DNA of 64,000 nt from Paenibacillus sp. NAIST15-1 (GTDB lineage Bacteria; Bacillota; Bacilli; Paenibacillales; Paenibacillaceae), in assembly GCF_001894745.1 (NCBI RefSeq), contig NZ_BBYF01000012.1, positions 124,001 through 188,000 on the forward strand, given 5' to 3'. Both the position numbers and the translations under genes were made by a program. This document shows, piece after piece, positions 43,049 to 50,842 of the stretch. Below the pieces are notes generated by a model. It was not told the origin of the DNA, ran no database searches, and was given only the letters and a program-made list of their open reading frames with translations. Positions within the stretch are counted from its first letter, which is position 1; every line of letters begins with the position of its first letter.

Positions 43049-43438
43049 TTAAGCCTCATCATTCGTATTAATAAAGTGATACGCTGGGCCCGATAAGCGA
43101 TCGATAACCATCACTGCCAGCCCTGGCTCCATTCCTATCTCATGAAGCGCTTCCCGCATGCAGCCTAACCATGCATCTGCACGATCACGCGTTATCGGAA
43201 ATGGTAGATGACGTGCACGCATCATTGGATGTCCGAACTGATCAGAGTAGAGAGATGGTCCTCCGAAAAACTGCGTCAAGAACATGAATTGTCGTTCCAT
43301 TACCGGCATAATATCCTCTGGGAATAGTGGCGCAAGCAAAGGATGAGCCTGGACTCGTGGATAGAAAGCCTCCACCATCTTCCGAACCGTCGCCTCTCCG
43401 CCGATCGCCTCATATATTGTTTGACTGTACCGTTCCAT
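43049..43438 (-). CDS. Truncated haemoglobin, group II (YjbI-like)
   Basis: A 129-residue 2-over-2 globin. Proximal His77 is in RARHLPF, Tyr26 at position B10 in EAFYPRV, and Trp90 at G8 in ADAWLGCM, which mark group II. It binds oxygen or NO and often supports redox or nitrosative defence. ATG 43438 follows AGGAG. In B. subtilis the homologue yjbI lies near pepF and nadK, as here. Confidence 0.93.
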   Translation of the reverse strand: MERYSQTIYEAIGGEATVRKMVEAFYPRVQAHPLLAPLFPEDIMPVMERQFMFLTQFFGGPSLYSDQFGHPMMRARHLPFPITRDRADAWLGCMREALHEIGMEPGLAVMVIDRLSGPAYHFINTNDEA

Positions 43439-43576
43439 AATCGCTCCTATCTATTCTCCATCATGCGACTGCCATCAACAGCCAGCATTTCGTCAATAAA
43501 GTAGTCCTTGTTCAACACTTTATTACAAACGAGCAGAAGTTTCAATCAAATGAATGGTGAACGCGCAAATAAGCAC

Positions 43577-43605
43577 AAAAAAAACGCTGAGCATCTGTTC
43601 AGCGT
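43577..43605 (-). terminator. Terminator of the 38-residue peptide gene
   Basis: ACGCTGA and TCAGCGT pair around 8 bases and are followed by eight T residues on the minus strand. Confidence 0.88.
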
Positions 43606-43639
43606 CTGGCCGTAGTTGTAGTCTCTTCTTACCTTGTCT

Positions 43640-43756
43640 TTACCAATCTTCTTCTGGTGATCCCATTAACGATTCCCGAATGACATAAACAAAAGCGCAA
43701 ACAAGGATGCCTGCAATAATGCTCACACCAATCACCCCTAACGATCGGATACGCAT
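43640..43756 (-). CDS. Candidate 38-residue membrane peptide
   Basis: A frame of 38 codons giving MRIRSLGVIGVSIIAGILVC..., ending SPEEDW: basic start, one membrane helix, acidic end, a layout typical of real small membrane proteins. The ribosome site (AAGAAAGATG) is weak. A strong terminator lies 34 bp downstream with no other gene to serve, which supports transcription here. Function unknown. Confidence 0.5.
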   Translation of the reverse strand: MRIRSLGVIGVSIIAGILVCAFVYVIRESLMGSPEEDW

Positions 43757-43871
43757 TTCATCTTTCTTGTATTTTTAGTGTACCATAATGCTTCCCGAAA
43801 TGACACGGATAAATGCAAGCGTTTCCTTTACGTTTTGATTACAGAATAAAGACAGAATTGTATCATCACAG

Positions 43872-43920
43872 CGCTGTTCTGAAGGTGAACAGCATGATTT
43901 TTGTCCCTTTATCATATGTT
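43872..43920 (+). promoter_or_regulatory. Leader of ylbJ: dyad and possible sigma-E -10
   Basis: GCTGTTC and GAACAGC flank seven bases at about 43872-43892. CATATGTT at 43913-43920 matches six of eight bases of the sigma-E -10, 53 bp before the gene, but the -35 is poor. B. subtilis ylbJ is a sigma-E gene, hence the suggestion. Confidence 0.3.
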
Positions 43921-43972
43921 GTATTGCAGTGGTCGTCCCATTGACTGAAGAAGTAGAGGGAGTGAATATACA

Positions 43973-45262
43973 ATGAGCCGCTCTCGGACAAGCTCCTCCA
44001 TCCAGATTGTACTCATCGCAGCAACGATTGGTCTCTTCATTTTATTAATGATCATATATCCTGACACCGTATTATCCGCTTCGACACGGGGGTTGGCCAT
44101 CTGGTGGGACGTCCTGTTCCCATCCTTGCTCCCGTTCTTTATTATATCCGAAGCTCTGCTTGGTTTCGGCATTGTACACTTCATTGGCACCTTGCTTGAT
44201 CCAATCATGCGCCCGATGTTCCGCATCCCTGGAATCGGCGGGTTTGTGGTCGCTATGGGGTATGCTTCCGGTTACCCTGTTGGAGCCAAGCTCACCACTC
44301 AGCTGCGAATGCAGAGGCTCATTTCCCGTGAAGAAGGGGAGCGCCTCGTCGCCTTCACCACGTCATCCGATCCCATATTTCTAATAGGTGCTGTATCCAT
44401 CGGATTTTTCGGAGACGTCAGCCTAGCTCTTACGATTGCACTTGCTCATTACGGAGCGGCATTTGTCGTCGGGCTATTGATGCGATTCCATGCTCCGCAT
44501 GCTCCTATGACACCCATAGCAGCAGCTGTCGAGCCGATCTCCTCCCATGGACAGACGAAGCGTGTCAGGCAGACTCCCCTCGTTGTCCGCGCCTTCTGGG
44601 CCATGCATGAGGCAAGGCAGAAGGATGGCCGCTCCCTCGGCACCTTATTGCAGGAGGCTGTTGCCTCCTCTTTAAAGCTTATGATCGTTGTAGGAGGGCT
44701 GGTTGTCTTTTTCTCCGTTGCGATGGACTTACTGTCTGTAATTGGGGTTATGCGTGTATGGGAGGCAGTGCTGCAAGGGCTGCTTCAGACTGTTCAACTC
44801 CCCGGCTCCCTCTCTTCCGCCTTTTCCGGTGGAATATTTGAGGTCACTCTTGGCGCTAAGGGCGCTGGATCCGCGGACTCAGCTGGCACTCATGCACAAG
44901 TGGTAGCCGCAGCTTGGATTTTGTCATGGGGCGGATTGTCCGTCCATGCCCAAATCGTTAGTATTATGAATCAGTGCGATTTACGATATATTCCTTTCTT
45001 TGTTTCCAGACTCATTCACAGCTTCCTTGCCGCATTCGCCGCTTTTATCCTGTATCCGCTGCTTCATACAAGAACGGTACAATCCTTGCTCCCTACGTGG
45101 CTGTCTGACTTAGACCACAGCATAATCCCAACGAAAGTATGGAATACAGCATGGTCAGCCACACATACTGGTCTTCTAGCAGCCTTCGCCATTATCATTA
45201 TATTGAGCATCGTATCAGCGGCTGTTGGATTGCTGCGATACTTCCATCGAATGGGCAGATAA
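43973..45262 (+). CDS. ylbJ: Sporulation integral membrane protein YlbJ
   Basis: A 429-residue polytopic protein with the nucleoside-recognition (Gate) pattern. Characteristic segments are WWDVLFPSLLPFFIISE (about 44-60) and GYASGYPVGAKLTTQL (about 95-110). YlbJ is made in the mother cell and is needed for normal spore cortex in B. subtilis; its transported ligand is unknown. ATG 43973 follows GGGAGTGA. Single gene. Confidence 0.92.
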   Translation: MSRSRTSSSIQIVLIAATIGLFILLMIIYPDTVLSASTRGLAIWWDVLFPSLLPFFIISEALLGFGIVHFIGTLLDPIMRPMFRIPGIGGFVVAMGYASGYPVGAKLTTQLRMQRLISREEGERLVAFTTSSDPIFLIGAVSIGFFGDVSLALTIALAHYGAAFVVGLLMRFHAPHAPMTPIAAAVEPISSHGQTKRVRQTPLVVRAFWAMHEARQKDGRSLGTLLQEAVASSLKLMIVVGGLVVFFSVAMDLLSVIGVMRVWEAVLQGLLQTVQLPGSLSSAFSGGIFEVTLGAKGAGSADSAGTHAQVVAAAWILSWGGLSVHAQIVSIMNQCDLRYIPFFVSRLIHSFLAAFAAFILYPLLHTRTVQSLLPTWLSDLDHSIIPTKVWNTAWSATHTGLLAAFAIIIILSIVSAAVGLLRYFHRMGR

Positions 45263-45384
45263 GGGAACGGCTAATCTGCTTCAGATGAAATGGCGATTGT
45301 ATTCCAGATGTGGAACGTATAATATGGAATTGGATATACTTCGTTATAAATCTTAATGAAAAGCAGTGCAAAGGAGCCAACGCC

Positions 45385-46221
45385 TTGAAGTACGCAGTAA
45401 TGAACCGGGGAGACGACGTATCTGCCGCATTAGCTGACACGTTCCACCAACTGGCCAACGATCGGGGCCTAGTACGTGATGATGACGAACCGAATATTGT
45501 ATTATCCATAGGCGGAGACGGCACGATGCTTCAAGCGTTCCATCGATACATCGATCAGCTTGATCAACTTGCATTTGTTGGCATCCATACCGGCCACCTC
45601 GGGTTTTACGCGGATTGGAAGCCAGATGAAATTGAGATGCTCGTTCAGTTGATTGCAGATAATCGAACTCAAGATCAAATATCACCGCGCATCGTCAAGT
45701 ATCCGCTAATTGAGCTGCAAGTCGCTACTCATGACAACGGCTCCAACAAGACATACATCGCATTGAATGAGTTTACGCTTAAAGGGGTAGAAAATACGCT
45801 CGTCGCTCAAATTGATATTAATGACGAACTGTTCGAAATGTTCCGTGGAGATGGGGTGTGCGTATCTACTCCGTCTGGAAGTACAGCTTACAATAAGAGT
45901 CTCGGCGGGGCTATGGTTCATCCCTCGATCCCATCGATTCAACTTGCTGAGATTTCATCCATCAACAACCGTGTGTATCGTACGCTTGGATCGTCGCTTA
46001 TTTTGCCGAAGCATCATCATTGCGACATCCATTCTCAGAAGAAGCAGAAATTGCTCCTGACGGTTGATCATATCAACATTCCGTTGGAGCAGCTGTGCTC
46101 CATACGCTGTAGAGTCGCCGATCAGAAGGTAACATTTATTCGCTATCGTCCATTCCCGTTCTGGAATCGGGTGCGTGAAGCCTTCCTCGGATATGACGAG
46201 CACGGCTGTTATAACGTATAA
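45385..46221 (+). CDS. nadK: NAD kinase
   Basis: A 278-residue NAD kinase (YjbN type) that phosphorylates NAD to NADP. GGDGTML occupies 43-49, followed by GIHTGHLGFYADW, CVSTPSGSTAYNKSLGGAMVHP and the C-terminal PFPFWNRV. The start is revised to TTG 45385, which has AAAGGAG eight bases upstream; the open frame from 45310 has no such site. In the same orientation as ylbJ, 122 bp downstream. Confidence 0.95.
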   Translation: MKYAVMNRGDDVSAALADTFHQLANDRGLVRDDDEPNIVLSIGGDGTMLQAFHRYIDQLDQLAFVGIHTGHLGFYADWKPDEIEMLVQLIADNRTQDQISPRIVKYPLIELQVATHDNGSNKTYIALNEFTLKGVENTLVAQIDINDELFEMFRGDGVCVSTPSGSTAYNKSLGGAMVHPSIPSIQLAEISSINNRVYRTLGSSLILPKHHHCDIHSQKKQKLLLTVDHINIPLEQLCSIRCRVADQKVTFIRYRPFPFWNRVREAFLGYDEHGCYNV

Positions 46222-46233
46222 GTTCAACTTCAC

Positions 46234-46264
46234 AATGCCCGCTGTTCACTGGACGGCGGGCATT
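46234..46264. repeat. Hairpin after nadK
   Basis: AATGCCCGC and GCGGGCATT form a 9-bp stem. No T-run follows, so termination efficiency is uncertain. Confidence 0.55.
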
Positions 46265-46285
46265 GCTATGTCCTATTCATGCAAA

Positions 46286-46326
46286 CGGCACCGCTCCTCG
46301 TCTTGAACGGATGAGAAGCGGTGCCG
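46286..46326. terminator. Strong hairpin between nadK and yutD
   Basis: CGGCACCGCT and AGCGGTGCCG are perfect 10-bp arms between convergent genes. It lacks a T-run on either side, but its position suggests transcription end or RNA stabilisation. Confidence 0.5.
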
Positions 46327-46362
46327 GTAAGTCCATCTACTATGGTATTATGCTGTGTCTGC

Positions 46363-47049
46363 TTAGGAACGCACTTCTTTAGGTGCGCGTTCTACCCGCT
46401 CTGCCCGTTCCTTCGATTCCGCAGCAGGTCGTGGCTGCGCACCTGCCTGATTCGGTGTACCGCCTTTGCCATGATTCTGCTTATTGCGATTGCGCGAATG
46501 ACGAGGCTTACGCTCAGACGAGGATGGCTTCGCAGCTGGTTCCGCTGCTGCATCCTGATTATTTTGCTTCGGCTGGAGTACGATCCCCTGCTTCGGTTGC
46601 TGCGGCGGCAAATCCGCAGTAGGCGCTTCCAATGCTGCTGCACCTTCTTGTTCTGCTTCATCTCCCTGATCTCCAGCAGCCCTTACACGGACATCCTTGT
46701 TGCCTACCCTCTCCAATATGAAATAGGCGCATCCGAAATTGCAATATTCATTAATGTAATCCATCATTCCGGACAAGGCGCTATCCTTAGTGGATTTCGC
46801 ATGAGTGTCACGGAAGAAGCCTTTGAGGCGAAGCTGATTGTATCCCCAATCCCCTAGAATGTAATCATACCGTTCTAGTACTTCGCTATAGCGACCCTTG
46901 AATGCTTCCGGATTCCATGCGTTCTTGTACTCATGAATGACTTCGTACGATCTGCCTCCAATTTGAATCACGTCCGTGATTCCCCCTTCCCCTGCCGCAG
47001 CAGGCTCAAGCACGAACGGAGGAGCGCGCTTTATCGAGGTTGTTCCCAT
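46363..47049 (-). CDS. yutD: YutD family protein with long disordered tail
   Basis: A 228-residue protein. The first 120 residues match the YutD/DUF1027 domain (IGGRSYEVIHEYKNAWNPEAF, RYDYILGDWGYNQLRLKGFF, YINEYCNFGCAYFILER). The remaining 105 residues are low-complexity: first acidic, then Gln/Pro/Ala, then very basic with RKPRHSRNRNK and Gly/Asn runs, suggesting RNA or nucleic-acid contact. B. subtilis YutD lacks such a tail. It lies downstream of lipA, as in B. subtilis. ATG 47049 has no good ribosome site; a GGGAGG further upstream serves a different frame. Confidence 0.88.
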   Translation of the reverse strand: MGTTSIKRAPPFVLEPAAAGEGGITDVIQIGGRSYEVIHEYKNAWNPEAFKGRYSEVLERYDYILGDWGYNQLRLKGFFRDTHAKSTKDSALSGMMDYINEYCNFGCAYFILERVGNKDVRVRAAGDQGDEAEQEGAAALEAPTADLPPQQPKQGIVLQPKQNNQDAAAEPAAKPSSSERKPRHSRNRNKQNHGKGGTPNQAGAQPRPAAESKERAERVERAPKEVRS

Positions 47050-47095
47050 AACATAGAGGCCTGCATGCTCCCTCTCCTCCCGATTGCCGCCGCTG

Positions 47096-47127
47096 CTCCT
47101 TACAAGTCGCTAGTAACTTGTAAGGAG
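47096..47127. repeat. Perfect 12-bp inverted repeat upstream of yutD
   Basis: CTCCTTACAAGT and ACTTGTAAGGAG flank an 8-base loop in the lipA-yutD gap. In the minus-strand transcript the 3' arm contains TAAGGAG, a ribosome-binding sequence masked by the 5' arm. No T-run, so it is not a standard terminator. Confidence 0.75.
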
Positions 47128-47235
47128 ACTGGGTCATCGAGTAGATGATGCATTCTTCCCGCTGCTGAACATCGGCTTCTCGAACGGTCACTCTTTAGGC
47201 GAACTCCGTCTCATCGCCAGCGGCTAACAACACGA

Positions 47236-48126
47236 TTACGCTTGTGTAGCCATAGACTTATGAGCGGACTGGACTTGTTCATGCGCATGGTAGGAACTGC
47301 GGACAAGCGGTCCCGATTCCACATGGCTGAACCCACGCTTCAATCCTTCGTTCTTCAGCTCTGCAAATTGTTCTGGAGTGTAATATTTCTCAACGAACAA
47401 GTGTTTCTTCGTCGGCTGTAAATACTGTCCAATTGTCATAATGTTGCAATCAACGGCGCGAAGATCGTCCATTGTCTGCAAGATTTCGTCCCATTCTTCC
47501 CCTACGCCAAGCATAATGCTGGATTTCGTAGGAATGTTCGGCTGCATTTCCTTCGCACGCTTCAACAATTCAAGTGTGCGTTCATACTTCGCCTTCGCAC
47601 GTACACGGTCGGACAACCGTTCTACCGTCTCGACGTTATGATTGAGAATGTCTGGCTTTGCGTCCATAACCAACTTAAGTGCATCCCAATTACCCATGAA
47701 GTCCGGGATAAGCACTTCCACACTGCAGAGTGGCAACCGGCGACGTAGCGCCCGGATCGTCTCTGCAAAGATCGATGCTCCTCCATCATTCAAATCGTCT
47801 CTGGCTACGGATGTAACGACACAATGGCGCAAGCCCATGCGCTCTGCAGCTTCTGCTACGCGTTCTGGCTCCTGCAAGTCCAATTCCGTCGGCATGCCGG
47901 TATTGACCGCACAGAAGCGGCAAGCACGAGTGCAGATGTCTCCCAAAATCATAAACGTCGCCGTACGATTTGCCCAACATTCATAAATGTTCGGACAACG
48001 TGCTTCCTCGCACACGGTGTGCAACGTTTTGGAGCGCATCATATCTTTAATCTCGGAATAGTTCTCTCCGGTAGTCAGCTTGATGCGTATCCAATCTGGT
48101 TTCTGCTTCTGCTCTCTCGTTTTCAT
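47236..48126 (-). CDS. lipA: Lipoyl synthase
   Basis: A 296-residue radical SAM enzyme that inserts two sulfurs into octanoyl groups to make lipoyl cofactors. The auxiliary cluster cysteines are Cys39, Cys44 and Cys50 (C-X4-C-X5-C); the radical SAM cysteines are Cys65, Cys69 and Cys72 (CTRACRFC). The C-terminal [10 protein letters not shown] supplies the RSSY motif whose Ser ligates the auxiliary cluster. ATG 48126 follows AAGGAAGG. The gene neighbours yutD and lytH as in B. subtilis. Confidence 0.97.
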   Translation of the reverse strand: MKTREQKQKPDWIRIKLTTGENYSEIKDMMRSKTLHTVCEEARCPNIYECWANRTATFMILGDICTRACRFCAVNTGMPTELDLQEPERVAEAAERMGLRHCVVTSVARDDLNDGGASIFAETIRALRRRLPLCSVEVLIPDFMGNWDALKLVMDAKPDILNHNVETVERLSDRVRAKAKYERTLELLKRAKEMQPNIPTKSSIMLGVGEEWDEILQTMDDLRAVDCNIMTIGQYLQPTKKHLFVEKYYTPEQFAELKNEGLKRGFSHVESGPLVRSSYHAHEQVQSAHKSMATQA

Positions 48127-48295
48127 GGAGTCTACCTTCCTTCTTGTTCGCTTAACCTTGACCTAATTCTGTATTATACCATGAACCCTTCAAAATCTAT
48201 ACCTACGTGTCCATTGCTTGGATAAAAAGGCCATTTACGCACATTCTAACATTAAATCAACCTTTTCAGGTATGGAATAAGGAGGAAATGAAGAC

Positions 48296-49393
48296 ATGAG
48301 ACAAGCTCCATCTTATCTATGTGCAGGACTTGCCTTATGGCTGGGGCTGATGACACCACATTCAGCAGTGTTGGTTCACGCCGCTCCGTCTGGTTCACAG
48401 CAGCAGAAGATTCAGTCTAGCCAGCAGTCTGGAGCTGCCAAAGATTCTGGTCAGGCACCATCCCCGGCAGGGGATGTATGGAAAGAGCGTCGAAATTTAT
48501 ATGAGCAAATGTCGATACTGACCGGAATCCCTTGGTACCGATTAGCTGCCATCGACCAGTACGAGCGGGCGTTGACCAAAGCCAACCCAAAACAGCGTAA
48601 ACATCCAGATCGACTAACAGGCGTATATGTGGATCCCCGTAAATGGGCTGGCATGCTGAACCCGGATATCAATGATGACAACCCGAAGTCAATATCTATC
48701 TTTAGAGGTATTGGACGTGACGGTTCCGGGGACAAGCGTGCGGACGCCTCGAATGATGTGGACTTGCTCTACAGCGTCGCTTCGATCATTGGAGCCTATG
48801 GGCCTAATGTCGAAGATTTCGGCAATGGACTGTGGCATTATTATTCCAATCCACGTGCTGTTCAGCGTGTCCAGCAGTATGCGCGGATTTTCGAGCATTT
48901 CGATAAAGTAGATCTGTTCGAGTACACTTTCCCATTGCCTCTTGGAAGCTCCTATTCATATCGAAGTACTTTTGGAATGGGACGGCATTACGGGGGATAT
49001 CGTATTCATGAAGGCACCGATATCTTTGCCGGATATGGGGTTCCTGTGCGCAGCACCTGCTATGGCATCGTTGAGGTGAAAGGCTGGAACCGTTACGGCG
49101 GCTGGCGGATCGGCATACGTGATCTGAATAACATTTATCATTATTACGCCCACCTGTCTGGTTATGAAAAACATATTAAGGTTGGCGATATCGTCACCCC
49201 AGGTCAGACAGTGGGATGGGTTGGCAGCTCTGGATATGGCAAGCCTGGCACATCAGGCAAGTTCCCTCCGCATCTCCACTATGGCGTATATCGCGATCGC
49301 GGCTTAGTCGAGTACGCGTTCGATCCGTACCCGCTTCTGTACCAGTGGGAACAATCCGATAAGCGCAAGCGGCTGAATTCCAAGCGGCGCTAA
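48296..49393 (+). CDS. lytH: LytH-like M23 sporulation endopeptidase
   Basis: A 365-residue secreted protein. After a signal peptide (about 1-29, ending VLVHAA) and a Ser/Gln linker comes a helical region, then an M23 peptidase domain with zinc ligands in HEGTDIFA (His and Asp) and HLHYGV. In B. subtilis LytH (YunA) trims L-Ala side chains in spore cortex and lies beside lipA, as here. ATG 48296 follows AAGGAGG. I found no sigma-K promoter upstream. Confidence 0.9.
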   Translation: MRQAPSYLCAGLALWLGLMTPHSAVLVHAAPSGSQQQKIQSSQQSGAAKDSGQAPSPAGDVWKERRNLYEQMSILTGIPWYRLAAIDQYERALTKANPKQRKHPDRLTGVYVDPRKWAGMLNPDINDDNPKSISIFRGIGRDGSGDKRADASNDVDLLYSVASIIGAYGPNVEDFGNGLWHYYSNPRAVQRVQQYARIFEHFDKVDLFEYTFPLPLGSSYSYRSTFGMGRHYGGYRIHEGTDIFAGYGVPVRSTCYGIVEVKGWNRYGGWRIGIRDLNNIYHYYAHLSGYEKHIKVGDIVTPGQTVGWVGSSGYGKPGTSGKFPPHLHYGVYRDRGLVEYAFDPYPLLYQWEQSDKRKRLNSKRR

Positions 49394-49417
49394 CGATTGG
49401 GTTCTAAATAAGGCAAA

Positions 49418-49460
49418 AAGGGCACATCTTTCGGCCGTACCGATGAATGTGCCCCTTCTT
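49418..49460. terminator. Bidirectional terminator
   Basis: AAGGGCACAT and ATGTGCCCCTT pair between the convergent lytH and yunB genes, with A-rich and T-rich flanks. Confidence 0.75.
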
Positions 49461-49595
49461 CATATACGAATCCCATACACATTCCATTACACATCTGATA
49501 CAGATGCATGCTCCCTTTATCATACAGAATTGATTTTTTATCGCTTACAGCCTCATCATACTTTTCATTTCATATCTTTGTGCACCATAATCCGA

Positions 49596-50606
49596 TCACG
49601 ATCCAGTATTGCCGTTACCGCCATGCTGCTGCACATCACCAGTCTCGGCCGGAGCTGTCGGATCAGCATGCGTTTCAGTCTGCGCTGGAACTGTTATCCC
49701 TTCCTGCTTGCTGCCGGAAGAAATACTCCCGCTTCCTCCGCTGCTTGGAACCGACTGCATAGGCAGCGACAAGGCAGGGGCTTTTTCCCGATTCGCTCCT
49801 ACTGGCTGGCCCTTGCCATCATAATAGTACATTGGAACATCCCCTACGACGAGCAAATAGGAGATTGGAATTTGGGTTTCAACCACTTCAGGCTCCAGAT
49901 CGAATGGAATGACAATCGCAACCTCTTCCGTCACCTTGATATACACCTCAACCAGTACCATATTGATGCCTACGTCCATGGGGCGGGTATTCAACTCCAC
50001 CTTAACCGCACCCTGCGGCTCCATCTTAACCGGTATCCGTGGGCCGAAGGAAGCGATCAGTGGACTGCCCAGCGCTTGACCAAGCGGAATCTTGTCACTG
50101 ATTTCATGAATATTCTTGAGCGAGGACTCTACAATATCTACCGTCTCGGAGGTAATCCGCATATGCTCGTTGTAATTCAAGACGAAGCTTGTCACTTTAC
50201 CGCGTGAATCGGTTTTCCATTCAATCAGCTTATCGAGTTCTCGTCCACGCATCACCTGATCGGTAATCGCTCGGTTAATGGCTTGTGTCGCAATTTGCTT
50301 TACACGAATTTTAGCCAAATGCATGAGTGGCCCCTTCACATTTCTATCCACGTAGACGAACAATTGCACTGTCAATAGCGTGATAATAACGAGCGCAATG
50401 AAGAAGGCTCTGCGTTTTCGCTTCGGCTTCGATTGTCTGCTGCTCCAGCCTGATGATACATTTTTGGCTTCTGATTGACCTGCAACTGGCATCCTCGGCC
50501 GTGGACGCCACCCTGACGCTCTCCAGCCTGGACGGCGTTTGCTCCAAGATATTTTCGGCCATCTCCATCGCCGCGCACGGAACCCGCTCGAACGCCACCT
50601 GTTCAC
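49596..50606 (-). CDS. yunB: Sporulation protein YunB
   Basis: A 336-residue protein. An Arg/Trp-rich cytoplasmic head of about 65 residues precedes one membrane helix (AFFIALVIITLLTVQLFVYV) and an outward domain with the family features AINRAITDQV, IPLGQALGSPLIASFGPRIPVK and VNTRP-like VELNTRPMDVGINMV. The Ser/Gly/Gln tail of about 60 residues is low-complexity. YunB acts in mother-cell sporulation in B. subtilis. GTG 50606 is supported by GGGGGA seven bases upstream. Confidence 0.9.
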   Translation of the reverse strand: MNRWRSSGFRARRWRWPKISWSKRRPGWRASGWRPRPRMPVAGQSEAKNVSSGWSSRQSKPKRKRRAFFIALVIITLLTVQLFVYVDRNVKGPLMHLAKIRVKQIATQAINRAITDQVMRGRELDKLIEWKTDSRGKVTSFVLNYNEHMRITSETVDIVESSLKNIHEISDKIPLGQALGSPLIASFGPRIPVKMEPQGAVKVELNTRPMDVGINMVLVEVYIKVTEEVAIVIPFDLEPEVVETQIPISYLLVVGDVPMYYYDGKGQPVGANREKAPALSLPMQSVPSSGGSGSISSGSKQEGITVPAQTETHADPTAPAETGDVQQHGGNGNTGS

Positions 50607-50654
50607 ATCCGATTCCCCCTTCCGGTCGGTGCAACGAGCAGCCTGTACGTTCTC

Positions 50655-50662
50655 AGTGTATG
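50655..50662 (-). promoter_or_regulatory. Sigma-E-like -10 upstream of yunB
   Basis: CATACACT on the minus strand is a perfect match to the sigma-E -10 (CATACANT), 49 bp upstream of yunB. The -35 region is weak (T-rich). B. subtilis yunB is sigma-E dependent. Confidence 0.45.
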
Positions 50663-50712
50663 CTTGCCCGAGGGAAAAAAGAAGGATTCAACCGTGTAAT
50701 GTATTGCAGGAC

Positions 50713-50750
50713 AAAAAAACGAGCAACCAGATTAACACGGATTGCTCGTT
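50713..50750 (-). terminator. Terminator of the SLH-GH18 gene
   Basis: AACGAGCAA and TTGCTCGTT pair across 15 bases and the minus strand continues with seven T residues. Confidence 0.9.
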
Positions 50751-50842
50751 CGATATGAATGATAAAAATAGTCTCCTGAATTCCGATTTGCTCCATTACT
50801 TTTTCATTCACCATTCAATTTATTACGTACATGTAACCTGTA

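Noticed and set aside
47006..47191. 61-codon minus-strand frame in the lipA-yutD gap
   Set aside because: It spans the hairpin, has no ribosome site and overlaps yutD; not supported as a gene.
49443..50207. 254-codon plus-strand frame
   Set aside because: Antisense to yunB; Arg/His/Leu-rich shadow without a start site.
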